Of a DNA stretch of 64,000 bases, positions 44,863-53,590 are shown one piece after another; the stretch's first letter is position 1, and every line of letters starts with the position of its first letter. Under the pieces are notes generated by a model. It did not search any database, had not been told where the DNA came from, and saw only the letters and a program-made list of their open reading frames with translations. Origin of the DNA: Mesorhizobium tianshanense (GTDB taxonomy: Bacteria; Pseudomonadota; Alphaproteobacteria; Rhizobiales; Rhizobiaceae). The DNA lies in contig NZ_VLKT01000013.1 in assembly GCF_007830515.1 (NCBI RefSeq), positions 1 through 64,000 of the forward strand, written 5' to 3'. A program made the translations under genes and the position numbers.

Positions 44863-46041
44863 ATGGATAAGCGCCTCATCTGGCTTGCGCTCGGGTCATT
44901 CACGATCGCGACCGAAGGCTTCGTCATTTCAAGCCTGTTGCCCGACATCGCGGCCGATGCCGCCATCTCCGTCCCACTCGCCGGGACGCTGATCACCGCC
45001 TTTGCGCTCGCCTATGCGATCGGTGCGCCGATCCTGGCGACGCTCACCGGCGAGTGGGACCGGCGGCGCGTCATCCTGTGGACGCTGGTGTTCTTCGTGC
45101 TGGGCAATCTGGCTGCGGCGCTGAGTTCGTCCTTCGAACTGCTGCTGATCGCGCGCATCGTCATGGCGCTGTCGTCCGGCTTGTTCGCGGCAACGGCGCA
45201 AGGAACGGCCGTGGCGCTTGTCGACGATCATCACCGCGCCCGCGCCATTGCCGTCGTTGTTGGCGGCACGACGGTTGCGGTGGCGGTCGGCGCGCCGCTC
45301 GGGGCGCTTGTCGCGGCCGTCGCCGGCTGGCGCGGCACGTTCTTTGCCATTGCCGGTCTCGGCGCGCTGGCCGGCGCGATCCTGTGGTACCGGCTGCCGC
45401 GCGGCATCGTCGGCACCAGGCTGCCGCTCGGGCAGCGGTTGGCCGCAGCCCTTCGCCCCGGCGTGCCATCGATCCTGCTGACCACGCTTTTGGCACTCAC
45501 CGGCGCCTTCACGGTCTTTGCCTTTGTCGCACCACTGGCCATCGAAGGCGGGGGCTTGAGCCCGATCGCGCTGCCCGGCATGCTGCTTGCCTTCGGTGTC
45601 GGCGCCGTCATCGGCAACATCGTCGGCGGGCAGGCCGCCGACCGCTTCGGCGCGACGCGCACCGTCAGCTGGTCGCTGGCGCTGAGCGCGGTCATGCTGG
45701 TCACGCTTTCGCTGATCCCGACATTCCTGCCGGGCGAGATTGCCGGACCGGCGCTGATGGCCATGATGGTGCCGTGGGGCATTGTCGGCTGGGCCTTCCC
45801 GCCGGCGCAGGCCAGCCGCATCATCAGGCTGGCGCCCGACGCGGCACCCATCGTGCTGTCGCTCAACGCCTCGGCGCTCTATCTCGGCGTGGCGCTGGGC
45901 GCCGTCGTCGGCGGCGCGGTGCTGCGCTATGGTGCGCCAGCCGATCTCGGCCTTGTGGCGGCGGTGTTCCCGATCGTGGGGCTCGGCGTCGTGCTGGCCG
46001 GTCACCGGGCGGCCCGGGCGGTCGCCATGCCGGCCGAATAA
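44863..46041 (+). CDS. MFS transporter (drug/metabolite efflux type)
   Basis: The 392-residue protein has 12 predicted membrane helices. The N-terminus (MDKRLIWLALGSFTIATEGFVISSLLPDIAADAAIS) is typical of the DHA1 subfamily. The loop motif after helix 2 is reduced to GEWDRRR (about 63-69). AAGG lies upstream of the ATG. It is divergent from an ArsR-type gene with an operator-like palindrome. It likely exports a toxic compound that the regulator senses. Substrate unknown. Confidence 0.88.
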   Translation: MDKRLIWLALGSFTIATEGFVISSLLPDIAADAAISVPLAGTLITAFALAYAIGAPILATLTGEWDRRRVILWTLVFFVLGNLAAALSSSFELLLIARIVMALSSGLFAATAQGTAVALVDDHHRARAIAVVVGGTTVAVAVGAPLGALVAAVAGWRGTFFAIAGLGALAGAILWYRLPRGIVGTRLPLGQRLAAALRPGVPSILLTTLLALTGAFTVFAFVAPLAIEGGGLSPIALPGMLLAFGVGAVIGNIVGGQAADRFGATRTVSWSLALSAVMLVTLSLIPTFLPGEIAGPALMAMMVPWGIVGWAFPPAQASRIIRLAPDAAPIVLSLNASALYLGVALGAVVGGAVLRYGAPADLGLVAAVFPIVGLGVVLAGHRAARAVAMPAE

Positions 46042-46070
46042 AGTCTGGCTGCTGCCGGCCGCCTGAGATC

Positions 46071-46529
46071 TCAGGTCGCTGCTGGCGGCAGGTCAAAATC
46101 CAGCGCGGCGAGGTCATCCAGCGCCGCGCGCAGCTTTGCCGCCTGCTCCTTGCCGACCATGTCCTCGAAACGCTGCTGGGCGACGCGCCACAGCTTCATG
46201 GCTTCATCGAGCTTGATCAGGCCCTGCGGCGTCAGCCGCACACGCTTGATGCGGCGGTCGCCCGGATCGGCGAAGGTCTCGACATAACCGTCGCGGATCA
46301 GCGGTTTCAGCGTGTGGCCGAGCGCCGACAGGTCCATGACAAGGGCCCCGGCAATGGCGCCCATGGTCGGCTCGTCGCCGATATGGATCTGGTAGAGCAG
46401 GCCCTGCTGCGTGGCCTTCAGGCCGGACGGAGCCAGCACATCGTCATAGAACTGGCCGAGCTTGCGCGTCGCCCGGCGCAGCATGGCGTTGTTGCAAAGG
46501 GTCAGGCCGGGCAGGGTGGCTTGGGTCAT
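46071..46529 (-). CDS. MarR-family transcriptional regulator
   Basis: The protein has 152 residues from MTQATLPGLTLCNNAMLRRA; AAGGAA lies before the ATG at 46529. The winged helix is at about 47-105 (ATQQGLLYQIHIGDEPTMGAIAGALVMDLSALGHTLKPLIRDGYV) with wing DPGDRRIKRVRLT (90-102). A cysteine at residue 12 could be redox-sensitive. It is divergent from the SDR gene, with two palindromic sites in the gap. It likely represses both. Confidence 0.9.
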   Translation of the reverse strand: MTQATLPGLTLCNNAMLRRATRKLGQFYDDVLAPSGLKATQQGLLYQIHIGDEPTMGAIAGALVMDLSALGHTLKPLIRDGYVETFADPGDRRIKRVRLTPQGLIKLDEAMKLWRVAQQRFEDMVGKEQAAKLRAALDDLAALDFDLPPAAT

Positions 46530-46604
46530 GGCGATTCCTTGGGGAGGCGAACGGCGTTCGGCCGGTTCCGCCAGAAATAATCCTTGGCCGACTGATTGAC
46601 AAGA

Positions 46605-46646
46605 TAGTGGCATATGCCTATTTCTCATAAAGTGGCATATGCCACT
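46605..46646. promoter_or_regulatory. Double palindromic MarR operator
   Basis: TAGTGGCATATGCCTA (46605-46620, near-perfect) and AGTGGCATATGCCACT (46631-46646, perfect 16-bp palindrome) lie 25 bp centre to centre, on about the same face of DNA. They are placed between the divergent MarR and SDR genes. This is a strong operator candidate. Confidence 0.75.
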
Positions 46647-46729
46647 AAATGGAATCCGATGGCTGAGGAAAGGCCAGGGCGTTCGCCCGCCATACTGGCA
46701 GCCAAGGTTGAAACAGAAGGATCAGGACA

Positions 46730-47524
46730 ATGAGCAATCAGAACAACAAAGGCACGGCGGTGGTCACCGGCGCCTCGTCTGGCATCGGCGCGGTCTATGC
46801 GGATCGGCTGGCGGGGCAGGGCTATGATCTGGTGCTGGTGGCGCGCCGCGCCGACCGGCTCGAGGAACTGGCGGAGAAGTTGCGCTATGCCTATAGAAGC
46901 AAGGTCAGCGTCATCAGTGCTGACCTTGCCGACGACAACGATGTCCGCCGCGTCGAGCAGGCGATATCGGCCGACGAGAGCGTCACGCTGCTGGTCAACA
47001 ATGCCGGCCTCGGCGGGGCGCAAGTGGTGGCGACAGCCGATGCCGACCTCGCCGAGCGCATGATCAAGGTCAATATCGTCGCCTTGACGCGGCTGACGCG
47101 CGCGGTGCTGCCGGGGCTGCTGTCGCGCAAGCGCGGCGCCATCGTCAACATCGCCTCGGTGCTCGCCTTCGACACTTCGTTCGGCGGCATCTACAGCGGC
47201 ACCAAGGCCTATGTCGTCAACTTCACCGAGGCCTTGCAGCGGGAAGTCGCCGGCACCGGAGTGAAGGCGCAGGTGGTACTGCCGGGGGCCACGCGCACCG
47301 AATTCTGGGACGTTGCCGGCAGCGATCTTGCGAATGTGCCGCAAGAGATCGTGATGAGCGCCGACGATCTGGTCGATGCAGCGCTTGTCGGTTTGGCCAG
47401 GGGCGAGCCCGTCACCGCGCCAGGCCTTGCCGACGCGACCGGACTGGACGCCTTTCTCGGCGCCCGGCAGGGGTTTTTCGGCAGCCTTCTGGCGGGCAAG
47501 CCGGCGGCACGCTACGCCGCCTGA
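46730..47524 (+). CDS. SDR-family oxidoreductase
   Basis: The 264-residue classical short-chain dehydrogenase has the TGASSGIG cofactor loop (about 13-20), NNAG (88-91), and the Ser-Tyr-Lys set (IASVLAFD at 139-146; YSGTKAYV at 152-159). Arg38/39 after the second strand suggests NADPH. The substrate is unknown. It is divergent from MarR, with a double operator between. Such MarR/SDR pairs often respond to aromatic or hydrophobic compounds. Confidence 0.9.
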   Translation: MSNQNNKGTAVVTGASSGIGAVYADRLAGQGYDLVLVARRADRLEELAEKLRYAYRSKVSVISADLADDNDVRRVEQAISADESVTLLVNNAGLGGAQVVATADADLAERMIKVNIVALTRLTRAVLPGLLSRKRGAIVNIASVLAFDTSFGGIYSGTKAYVVNFTEALQREVAGTGVKAQVVLPGATRTEFWDVAGSDLANVPQEIVMSADDLVDAALVGLARGEPVTAPGLADATGLDAFLGARQGFFGSLLAGKPAARYAA

Positions 47525-47535
47525 ACGTCGGGCAT

Positions 47536-48135
47536 CTATGCTGGCTGCCACATCGGAATGATCGAGGCGGCGAGCAGCAGGCCAAGCACGGCGTTGAGCA
47601 CGCGCCACTGCCGCTCGGTTCTAAGCAACCGGGCGAGCAGCGTGCCTGCCACGCACCACGCCGACAGCGACAGCGCGGCTGCCAGGCCGAAGACTGCGCC
47701 GAGCAAAAGCGCGAGTTGCAGCGGTCCGTCGGCAAGTGCTGCGAACGATGCCGCCGCTCCCAACCCCATGGCCCAACCCTTGGGGTTCATCCATTGCAGG
47801 CCGGCGCCGCCGAAAAAGCTGTTCGGTTTGGCCATGGCCACGTCCAGATTGGGTGGACCGCTGCGGCCGATCTTGAGGGCGAGCCAGATCAGATAGAGCG
47901 ATCCGGCGATCTTCATCGCCAGTTGCAAGGACGGGGCCGCCGCCAGCAAGCCGGCGAGCCCGGCCGCACCGGCCGCTGCCACCGTGGCCAGGCCGGTGGC
48001 GCTGCCGGCCATCAGCGGAACGGAGCGGCGAAAGCCGAACTGTGCCCCGGACGCCGTCGACAAGGTCGTGGCCATGCCGGGCGTGGAGGTCGAGACCAGC
48101 GCGAACAGGACGAGCGGGAGGATCGCCTCAAACAT
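47536..48135 (-). CDS. LysE-family amino acid exporter
   Basis: The protein has 199 residues from MFEAILPLVLFALVSTSTPGMATT; AGAGGAAA lies before the ATG at 48135. Helices follow the RhtB/LysE order; STPG (18-21) and the WMNPKGWAMGLG motif (about 116-127) are present. It is divergent from a LysR gene, the classical LysE-LysG layout, so amino-acid-induced export is likely. The actual amino acid is not known. Confidence 0.87.
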   Translation of the reverse strand: MFEAILPLVLFALVSTSTPGMATTLSTASGAQFGFRRSVPLMAGSATGLATVAAAGAAGLAGLLAAAPSLQLAMKIAGSLYLIWLALKIGRSGPPNLDVAMAKPNSFFGGAGLQWMNPKGWAMGLGAAASFAALADGPLQLALLLGAVFGLAAALSLSAWCVAGTLLARLLRTERQWRVLNAVLGLLLAASIIPMWQPA

Positions 48136-48223
48136 GCAGTTTCCTCTGTTGGGAACCAGCATGTTAGGCATTGTTGTGCATCAGTAAATGCAATGTTTGC
48201 CATGGTTGGCATTAGAGAATATT

Positions 48224-49102
48224 ATGCAACTCATGATCCGCAATCTCGACACGGCCCTGATCCGGACTTTCGTCACCGTCGCCGACAAGGCCAGCATGAC
48301 GGCGGCGGCGAACGCGCTGCATTTGACGCAAGGCGCCGTCAGCCAGCAGATCAAGCGGCTGGAGGAGGTTTTTGGCTGCAGCCTGTTCGAGCGAGACCGG
48401 CGTGGGCTGAGGCTGACCCGTTCCGGTGAGCGGTTGTTCGGCAAGGGCAAGCGCCTGCTCAGCCTCAATGACGAGATCTGGGCCGATATGGCGACCAGCG
48501 CGGTCGCGGGTGAGGTGCGGCTTGGCGTGCCATACGATCTTGTCGGCACCATGCTTGCGCCTGTGTTGAAGACCTATGCCGAGACCTATCCGCAGGTCGA
48601 GATTTCGCTGGTCTGCGCCTCGTCACCGGAGCTTGCGGCGGCCTTGGCGGCTGGCACGATAGACCTTGCCGTGATCGAGGAACCAGTCGGTCCGTCCGCC
48701 GGCGAGTGTCTTGCCATTGACCGGCTGGTCTGGGTCGGCGCCAAAGGCGGCATAGCCCGCCGCAAGCGGCCTTTGCCGGTTTCGATGGTGGCCGACACCT
48801 GCGCCTTCCGCCCAGCGGTGCTGGCGGCGCTCAACGAGCATAGGCTGGAATGGCGGACCGTGTTCGAGAACGGCAACCTCGACGCGACGACGGCGACTGT
48901 GCGTTCAGACCTGGCCGTCACCACCTGGCTGGCCTCCACCGTGCCTGCCGACCTCGATATTCTGTCCGCCGCTCCGGAGCTGCCGGCCTTGCCGAATTTC
49001 TCGATCAATTTGCACCTGCCGAAGCATGGTATCGGGCCGGCGGCGCAGGAATTTGCCGCGTGCATCCGCGACGGGTTGGCGCGGCGGCAACAGGCGGCGT
49101 GA
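48224..49102 (+). CDS. LysR-family transcriptional regulator
   Basis: The protein has 292 residues from MQLMIRNLDTALIRTFVTVADKASMTAAANALHLTQGAVSQQIKRLEE. The HTH (about 15-40) is clear, and the effector domain runs 90-290. An in-frame start 36 bp upstream is possible. It is divergent from a LysE-type exporter, and TGCCA-N4-TGGCA lies in the gap, so it probably activates the exporter in response to an amino acid. Confidence 0.9.
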   Translation: MQLMIRNLDTALIRTFVTVADKASMTAAANALHLTQGAVSQQIKRLEEVFGCSLFERDRRGLRLTRSGERLFGKGKRLLSLNDEIWADMATSAVAGEVRLGVPYDLVGTMLAPVLKTYAETYPQVEISLVCASSPELAAALAAGTIDLAVIEEPVGPSAGECLAIDRLVWVGAKGGIARRKRPLPVSMVADTCAFRPAVLAALNEHRLEWRTVFENGNLDATTATVRSDLAVTTWLASTVPADLDILSAAPELPALPNFSINLHLPKHGIGPAAQEFAACIRDGLARRQQAA

Positions 49103-49167
49103 TCGGCAAAACAGCAAAGGGACGGCCGGTGCCCGGCCATCCCCTGTTAACACAGTGGCGCGGTCGC

Positions 49168-49821
49168 CTACTTCCAGTTCCGGCGCCTCTCGATCTCGGC
49201 TTCGGACGGCTGTTCCTGGGCGAAGGAACCAGTCTTGATCTCACCGGCGCGCTCATAGGTCGCCATGATGACGCCGGTGGTCGATGCCTGCGATCGGTTC
49301 AGCTTGAAAGCCGCCGGCATTGCGCCGCTGCCGAACAGCCGCTTGCCCTTGCCCAGCACCAGCGGGAAGATCAGCAGGCTGATCTCGTCGATCAGGTCGT
49401 TGGCGAGCAAGATCTGGATCAGTTCGCTCGATCCCTGGATGAGCAGGTCCGGGCCGTCCTCCTGCTTGAGCAGGCGCAGCGCGGCCACGACGTCGTCGCC
49501 GAGCGACTGGCTGTTTTGCCAGGACAGCGTATCGGGCCGGTGCGTTGTCACATATTTGGTGGCGGCATTGAAGCTGTCGGCGATCGGACCGCTCTCCTGG
49601 TACGGCCAATGGGCGGCGAAGATGTCGTAGGTCTTGCGGCCGAGGAGCAGCGCGAAGGGTTTCGAGAACGCCCCGCCAATAAAGGCCCCCATGACGTCGT
49701 CCCAGTAATGGAACGTCCAGCCGCCGAATTCGAAGCCGCCGACCGGGTCTTCGTCCGGCCCGCCAGGCGCCTGCATGACGCCGTCGAGGCTGACGAATGT
49801 CGCAGTGATGATCTTCCTCAT
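49168..49821 (-). CDS. Dihydrofolate reductase-like (RibD C-terminal) family protein
   Basis: The 217-residue protein begins MRKIITATFVSLDGVMQAPGG and has LLLGRKTYDIFAAHWP (about 58-73) and DLLIQGSSELIQILL (about 124-138). These are the signature parts of the RibD_C/DHFR-like family, NADPH-binding reductases of uncertain substrate. True DHFR sequences are shorter and have a different N-terminus, so folate reduction is unlikely. It lies between two unrelated genes. Confidence 0.85.
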   Translation of the reverse strand: MRKIITATFVSLDGVMQAPGGPDEDPVGGFEFGGWTFHYWDDVMGAFIGGAFSKPFALLLGRKTYDIFAAHWPYQESGPIADSFNAATKYVTTHRPDTLSWQNSQSLGDDVVAALRLLKQEDGPDLLIQGSSELIQILLANDLIDEISLLIFPLVLGKGKRLFGSGAMPAAFKLNRSQASTTGVIMATYERAGEIKTGSFAQEQPSEAEIERRRNWK

Positions 49822-49968
49822 GGGATCCTCCCTTTCATCATCCGCACCGTCGGGGGCGGATTTCAGCCGAAGGACGCGCGAGCGGACGCTTACCCGACAG
49901 GGACCGGGAAAAATTCCCGCTCCGGCCGGCGGCGAGCGGCAAGCACGGAATGCCTCGCCTCGGTGACT

Positions 49969-50811
49969 TCATGGCGATCGCCTGCTGCCAATGCTTTGCG
50001 ATGAGAACCAGACGTTGCCGATGATCGCGGTGGCGGTGCGGTCCGGTGCCTTGTCGGCGGTCAGCCAGATCGAGCGGCTGCGCGCGGCCTTCTCGCGATC
50101 TGGGATTTTCGCCGCGGAGCTTGCCAGCGAGGCGCCGATGCAGGGGATGAACCATGACCGCATGAACGGCTCGCAGTCAAAACCCTTATCCGTGCGGGTC
50201 GCCATCACCGCCAGGCCGACGCGCTCGGCCGGACGCCACGGAAAGATCATGCGGCCGCCGGGCTTCAGCGCCTTCAGCCATTCGGCCGGGGGTGCCGCGA
50301 CGCCGGCATTGACATAGATGATGTCGGACGGTGGCAGGCCGCCGACGACCGCGTCGCCATGGATGACGGTCACATTGCGATAGGCTTCGAGATTCTCTCT
50401 CGCGCGGTCGGCGAGACTGGATTCCAGCTCGAAGGCGGTGACCGCGCCGCCCGGCGAAACCAGTTGTGCCAGCAGGGCAGTGTAGTAGCCGGTGCCGGCG
50501 CCGACATGGGTGACGGCCTCGCCGAGCTTTGGCGCCACCTTGCCGATCCACATGGCGTGCAGGAACGGCTCGCCATTGTTGATGCCCTTGTCGGCGTCGA
50601 GTGACACCAGCACGTTCTGATAAATGTGCACCGGGTCGGCGCTCGGCGTCTCGACCTTGCCGCCGTTGGCGACCACGGTCCACGGTCCGGGACCAAGAAA
50701 GGCTTCGCGCGGCACCGCGGCGAACACCGCTTCGAGGCGCGGATCGGCCGAACCCGCATTGGCAGCCATCAGTCGCGCGTAGAATTGTCGGGCTTCGGCA
50801 GTTCCGGTCAT
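49969..50811 (-). CDS. SAM-dependent methyltransferase, PCMT-like
   Basis: The 280-residue protein has the Rossmann-like fold seen in protein-L-isoaspartate methyltransferases: LEAVFAAVPREAFLGPGPW (about 26-44), VTHVGAGTGYYTALLAQLV (about 100-118) as the SAM loop, and DIIYVNAGVAAPPAEWLKALKPGGRM. Length and C-terminus exceed classical Pcm (about 210), so the substrate may differ. It is transcribed leftward, about 65 bp after the mntH stop. Confidence 0.8.
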   Translation of the reverse strand: MTGTAEARQFYARLMAANAGSADPRLEAVFAAVPREAFLGPGPWTVVANGGKVETPSADPVHIYQNVLVSLDADKGINNGEPFLHAMWIGKVAPKLGEAVTHVGAGTGYYTALLAQLVSPGGAVTAFELESSLADRARENLEAYRNVTVIHGDAVVGGLPPSDIIYVNAGVAAPPAEWLKALKPGGRMIFPWRPAERVGLAVMATRTDKGFDCEPFMRSWFIPCIGASLASSAAKIPDREKAARSRSIWLTADKAPDRTATAIIGNVWFSSQSIGSRRSP

Positions 50812-50877
50812 GACGCGTGAGAAGATAGCGCAATTGGCCGAGTTGTCTTGCCTTCAATGCACGGCCGAGAAAACCCC

Positions 50878-52245
50878 TCAGCCGTAGCCGGCGACGGTGT
50901 CGTAGAGCAGCTTGAAGTTGAGCACCAGGATGAGAGCGGCGACCGCCCAGGCCAGCACGGCGACGCCCTTGGGAATGGCCAGATTGCCCATCTTGCGCTT
51001 GTCGGAGACGAACTGCACCAGCGGCACCACCGCGAAGGGGAGTTGCATCGACAGGATCACCTGGCTGAAGACGAGGAGCTGGCCGGTGCCCTTCTCGCCA
51101 TAAAGCGCGGTGACGACCACCACCGGGACGATGGCGATGCCGCGCGTCAGCAGGCGGCGCGCCCATTGCGGGATGCGCAGGCGAAGAAAGCCCTCCATCA
51201 CGATCTGCCCGGCAAGCGTCGCCGTCACCGTCGAGTTCAGGCCGGAGGCAAGCAGCGCCACCGCAAACAGGATCGAAGCGATGCCGAGGCCGAGCAGTGG
51301 CGACAGAAGCTCGAAGGCCTGGCCGATCTCGGCGACGTCCTGATGGCCGGTGCCGTGAAAGGCCACCGCCGAGACGATCAGGATGGAGGCATTGACGAAC
51401 AGCGCCAGTATCAAGGCGATGGTCGAGTCGGTGGTTGCCCATTTGATGGCGTCGCGCTTGCCTTTGTCGGTGCGTTCATAGGCGCGGGTCTGCACGATCG
51501 AGGAGTGCAGATAGAGATTGTGCGGCATCACGGTGGCGCCGATGATGCCGATGGCGATGTAGAGCATCGCCGGGTTGGTGACGATCTCCGACGACGGCAC
51601 GAACATGGAATGCAGGATCGAGCCGACCGGCGGGGCGGCGGCAAAGATCTGGATGGCGAAGCAGCCGAAGATAATGATCAAAAGCGCGATGATGAAGGCT
51701 TCGAGGAAACGGAAACCCTTGTTCATCAAAAGAAGCAGCAGAAAGGCATCGAGGGCCGTGATGACGGCGCCGCCGACCAGCGGGATGCCGAACAGCAGTT
51801 GCAGGGCAATCGCCGTACCGATGACCTCGGCCAGATCGCAGGCGATAATGGCCAACTCGCAAGCGATCCACAGCATGAAATTGACCGGCCGCGGATAATA
51901 GGCACGGCAGGCTTGGGCGAGGTCGCGGCCGGTGGCGATGCCGAGCCTGGCGGCGAGCGCCTGCAGCAGGATCGCCATCAGGTTCGACAGCATGATGATG
52001 AAAAGCAGGGTATAGCCGAACTGGGCGCCGCCGGCGAGATCGGTCGCCCAGTTGCCGGGATCCATATAGCCGACCGAGACCATGTAGCCCGGCCCCATGA
52101 AGGCGAACAGCCGGCGAAACCATATCCCCGACTGCGGCACCGCTATCGAGGCGTTGACCTCGCGCAGGCTTGGCTGCTCGTCGTCTTCCGGCCGAGCAAA
52201 ACGCCACATGGTTCGGGATGCTGTTGCGGCTTCGGCTTCTGACAT
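50878..52245 (-). CDS. mntH: Nramp-family Mn2+/divalent metal transporter
   Basis: The protein has 455 residues from [16 protein letters not shown] (ATG at 52245); a start at 52305 would add 20 residues, but a TATAAT -10 element overlaps that ATG. Eleven or so helices carry the Nramp metal-binding signature, [17 protein letters not shown] after helix 1 and [11 protein letters not shown] in helix 6. It imports Mn2+ with H+. It is divergent from mntR, which likely represses it when manganese is high. Confidence 0.93.
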   Translation of the reverse strand: MSEAEAATASRTMWRFARPEDDEQPSLREVNASIAVPQSGIWFRRLFAFMGPGYMVSVGYMDPGNWATDLAGGAQFGYTLLFIIMLSNLMAILLQALAARLGIATGRDLAQACRAYYPRPVNFMLWIACELAIIACDLAEVIGTAIALQLLFGIPLVGGAVITALDAFLLLLLMNKGFRFLEAFIIALLIIIFGCFAIQIFAAAPPVGSILHSMFVPSSEIVTNPAMLYIAIGIIGATVMPHNLYLHSSIVQTRAYERTDKGKRDAIKWATTDSTIALILALFVNASILIVSAVAFHGTGHQDVAEIGQAFELLSPLLGLGIASILFAVALLASGLNSTVTATLAGQIVMEGFLRLRIPQWARRLLTRGIAIVPVVVVTALYGEKGTGQLLVFSQVILSMQLPFAVVPLVQFVSDKRKMGNLAIPKGVAVLAWAVAALILVLNFKLLYDTVAGYG

Positions 52246-52303
52246 TGGGGGGATTTCCGCTGGATCGGTCTCTGCTGCCACTCTATCTATGGCAGGGCTG
52301 AAC

Positions 52304-52309
52304 ATTATA
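52304..52309 (-). promoter_or_regulatory. mntH: Likely -10 element of mntH, overlapping the upstream ATG
   Basis: TATAAT is read on the minus strand at 52309-52304 in an AT-rich stretch and shares two bases with the ATG at 52305. If it is the -10, transcription starts inside the longer reading frame and the ATG at 52245 would be used. Confidence 0.45.
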
Positions 52310-52489
52310 CAACATGCTATATTTCATTGTTTCTGCTTTTGAGTGACACCCTGCTGGCGAGACGCGGGGGGGAACGGAAACGCCGGTTGCGCCTGCCGTC
52401 GAATGCAAATAAACGGCCAGAAGAATGGAAGCCCGTGCTATGAATGTACAATTGCCGGCCCATCCGTCGAAAGAGAGGAGGAGCGCGTA

Positions 52490-52945
52490 TTGGCGCTGAA
52501 GAACAGACCGGTCCCACGCGAAAAGCCGCTGCTTGATGCTGAAATTCACTCTGAGGGGTTCAGGCAGACGCGCGAAGCGCGCCGCAGTGCGCTGGTCGAG
52601 GACTATGTCGAGCTCATCGCCGACCTGATCGAGGACGGCAACGAGGCGCGCCAGGTCGACATCGCGGCGCGCCTCGGCGTCGCCCAGCCGACCGTGGCCA
52701 AGATGCTGACGCGGCTGTGCGCGGACGGGCTCGTTTCCAGGAAACCCTACCGTGGCGTGTTCCTGACCGATGCCGGCCGCAAGGTCGCGGAAGAGAGCCG
52801 CATTCGCCATCAGACTGTGGAAGCCTTCCTGCGCTCGCTCGGCGTCAGCGCCGAGACGGCGCGTATCGACGCCGAGGGCATCGAGCACCATGTCAGCGCC
52901 GAGACGCTTGCAGCGTTTCGCAAGGCGATGACGGCGTCACGCTAA
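52490..52945 (+). CDS. mntR: Manganese-responsive regulator MntR (DtxR family)
   Basis: The protein has 151 residues from a TTG at 52490, just after AGAGGAGGAG. An N-terminal winged helix (about 35-75) has [27 protein letters not shown]; the dimerisation part has a metal-site arrangement ([25 protein letters not shown]). With Mn2+ it binds DNA and represses mntH. It is divergent from mntH, supporting the role. A longer upstream frame has a poor N-terminus. Confidence 0.9.
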   Translation: MALKNRPVPREKPLLDAEIHSEGFRQTREARRSALVEDYVELIADLIEDGNEARQVDIAARLGVAQPTVAKMLTRLCADGLVSRKPYRGVFLTDAGRKVAEESRIRHQTVEAFLRSLGVSAETARIDAEGIEHHVSAETLAAFRKAMTASR

Positions 52946-53039
52946 ATCTACCGCCATTGCGACAGTCCTGCCGGAACCGCCGCATTGCTGCTGCGTTGAG
53001 AACCTGCCACGCAATTGGCGCGAGGCCGAGGAGGATATC

Positions 53040-53228
53040 ATGGGCGTTGAACAGGCACCGACAGCGAAGGGCAAGCAAGCAGCCAAGGGATTGAAGCAAG
53101 CCGCGGCGAAGGACGAGCGCAAGACGGAAGCGGATACCGGCCGCCCGCTCAAAAAGGGCGCAGCCCGCTTTGACGAGCGCTCGAAGAGTTCGGACGGCAA
53201 GAGCGCCGGCGCCAAGCAGAAGATCTGA
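53040..53228 (+). CDS. Small Lys/Ala-rich protein, unknown
   Basis: The protein has 62 residues from the ATG at 53040, which follows GAGGAGGATATC, a very strong ribosome site. The sequence is rich in Lys, Ala and Gly (KGKQAAKGLKQAAAKDERK, then KKGAARFDERSKSSDGK), without a signal or membrane segment. It is probably disordered and might bind nucleic acid. I do not recognise it. It lies 95 bp after mntR, on the same strand. Confidence 0.6.
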   Translation: MGVEQAPTAKGKQAAKGLKQAAAKDERKTEADTGRPLKKGAARFDERSKSSDGKSAGAKQKI

Positions 53229-53590
53229 GCGTAGCCGCCAAGAGGAGCACAGACAGAGTGTCCGCGATCAGCGTGGCGCCCGGCACCATCTGGGCGATAG
53301 TACGACTCGTTGTCTTGAAGTCGGCGAGCGGCAGAGGGAGCATGGCGACGGTGCGGCCTGGACGTTGGAGTATGGTCGCGCTTCACGGTTACGCTCGATT
53401 GACGCCGAGAACCACGATGTTGCGATCGACCTTCCCTCTGCCCAGCGTGCCATGGCGGCTGCAACGCGGCGGAGCCTCCCTTAATGCGAAAAAAACTGTG
53501 ACTTGGCGCAACCATTGAGATAATTATTTGTTGGGTCGGACCGGCCATGGGATTGGCAGGTTACCGATACGTGCATTGCGGGGAGTTGCC
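53229..53590. other. Intergenic stretch with no supported gene
   Basis: About 360 bp. Short frames exist on both strands, one with a GTG about 11 bp after GGAG, but their residues look random (many Arg/Ser/Trp). No hairpin or repeat stands out. Confidence 0.45.

Noticed and set aside
50848..52242. 464-codon plus-strand open frame
   Set aside because: Antisense to mntH; Asp/His/Arg-rich, no motif.
53258..53518. GTG-started 86-codon plus-strand frame
   Set aside because: Ribosome site too far and residues look random; not reported as a gene.
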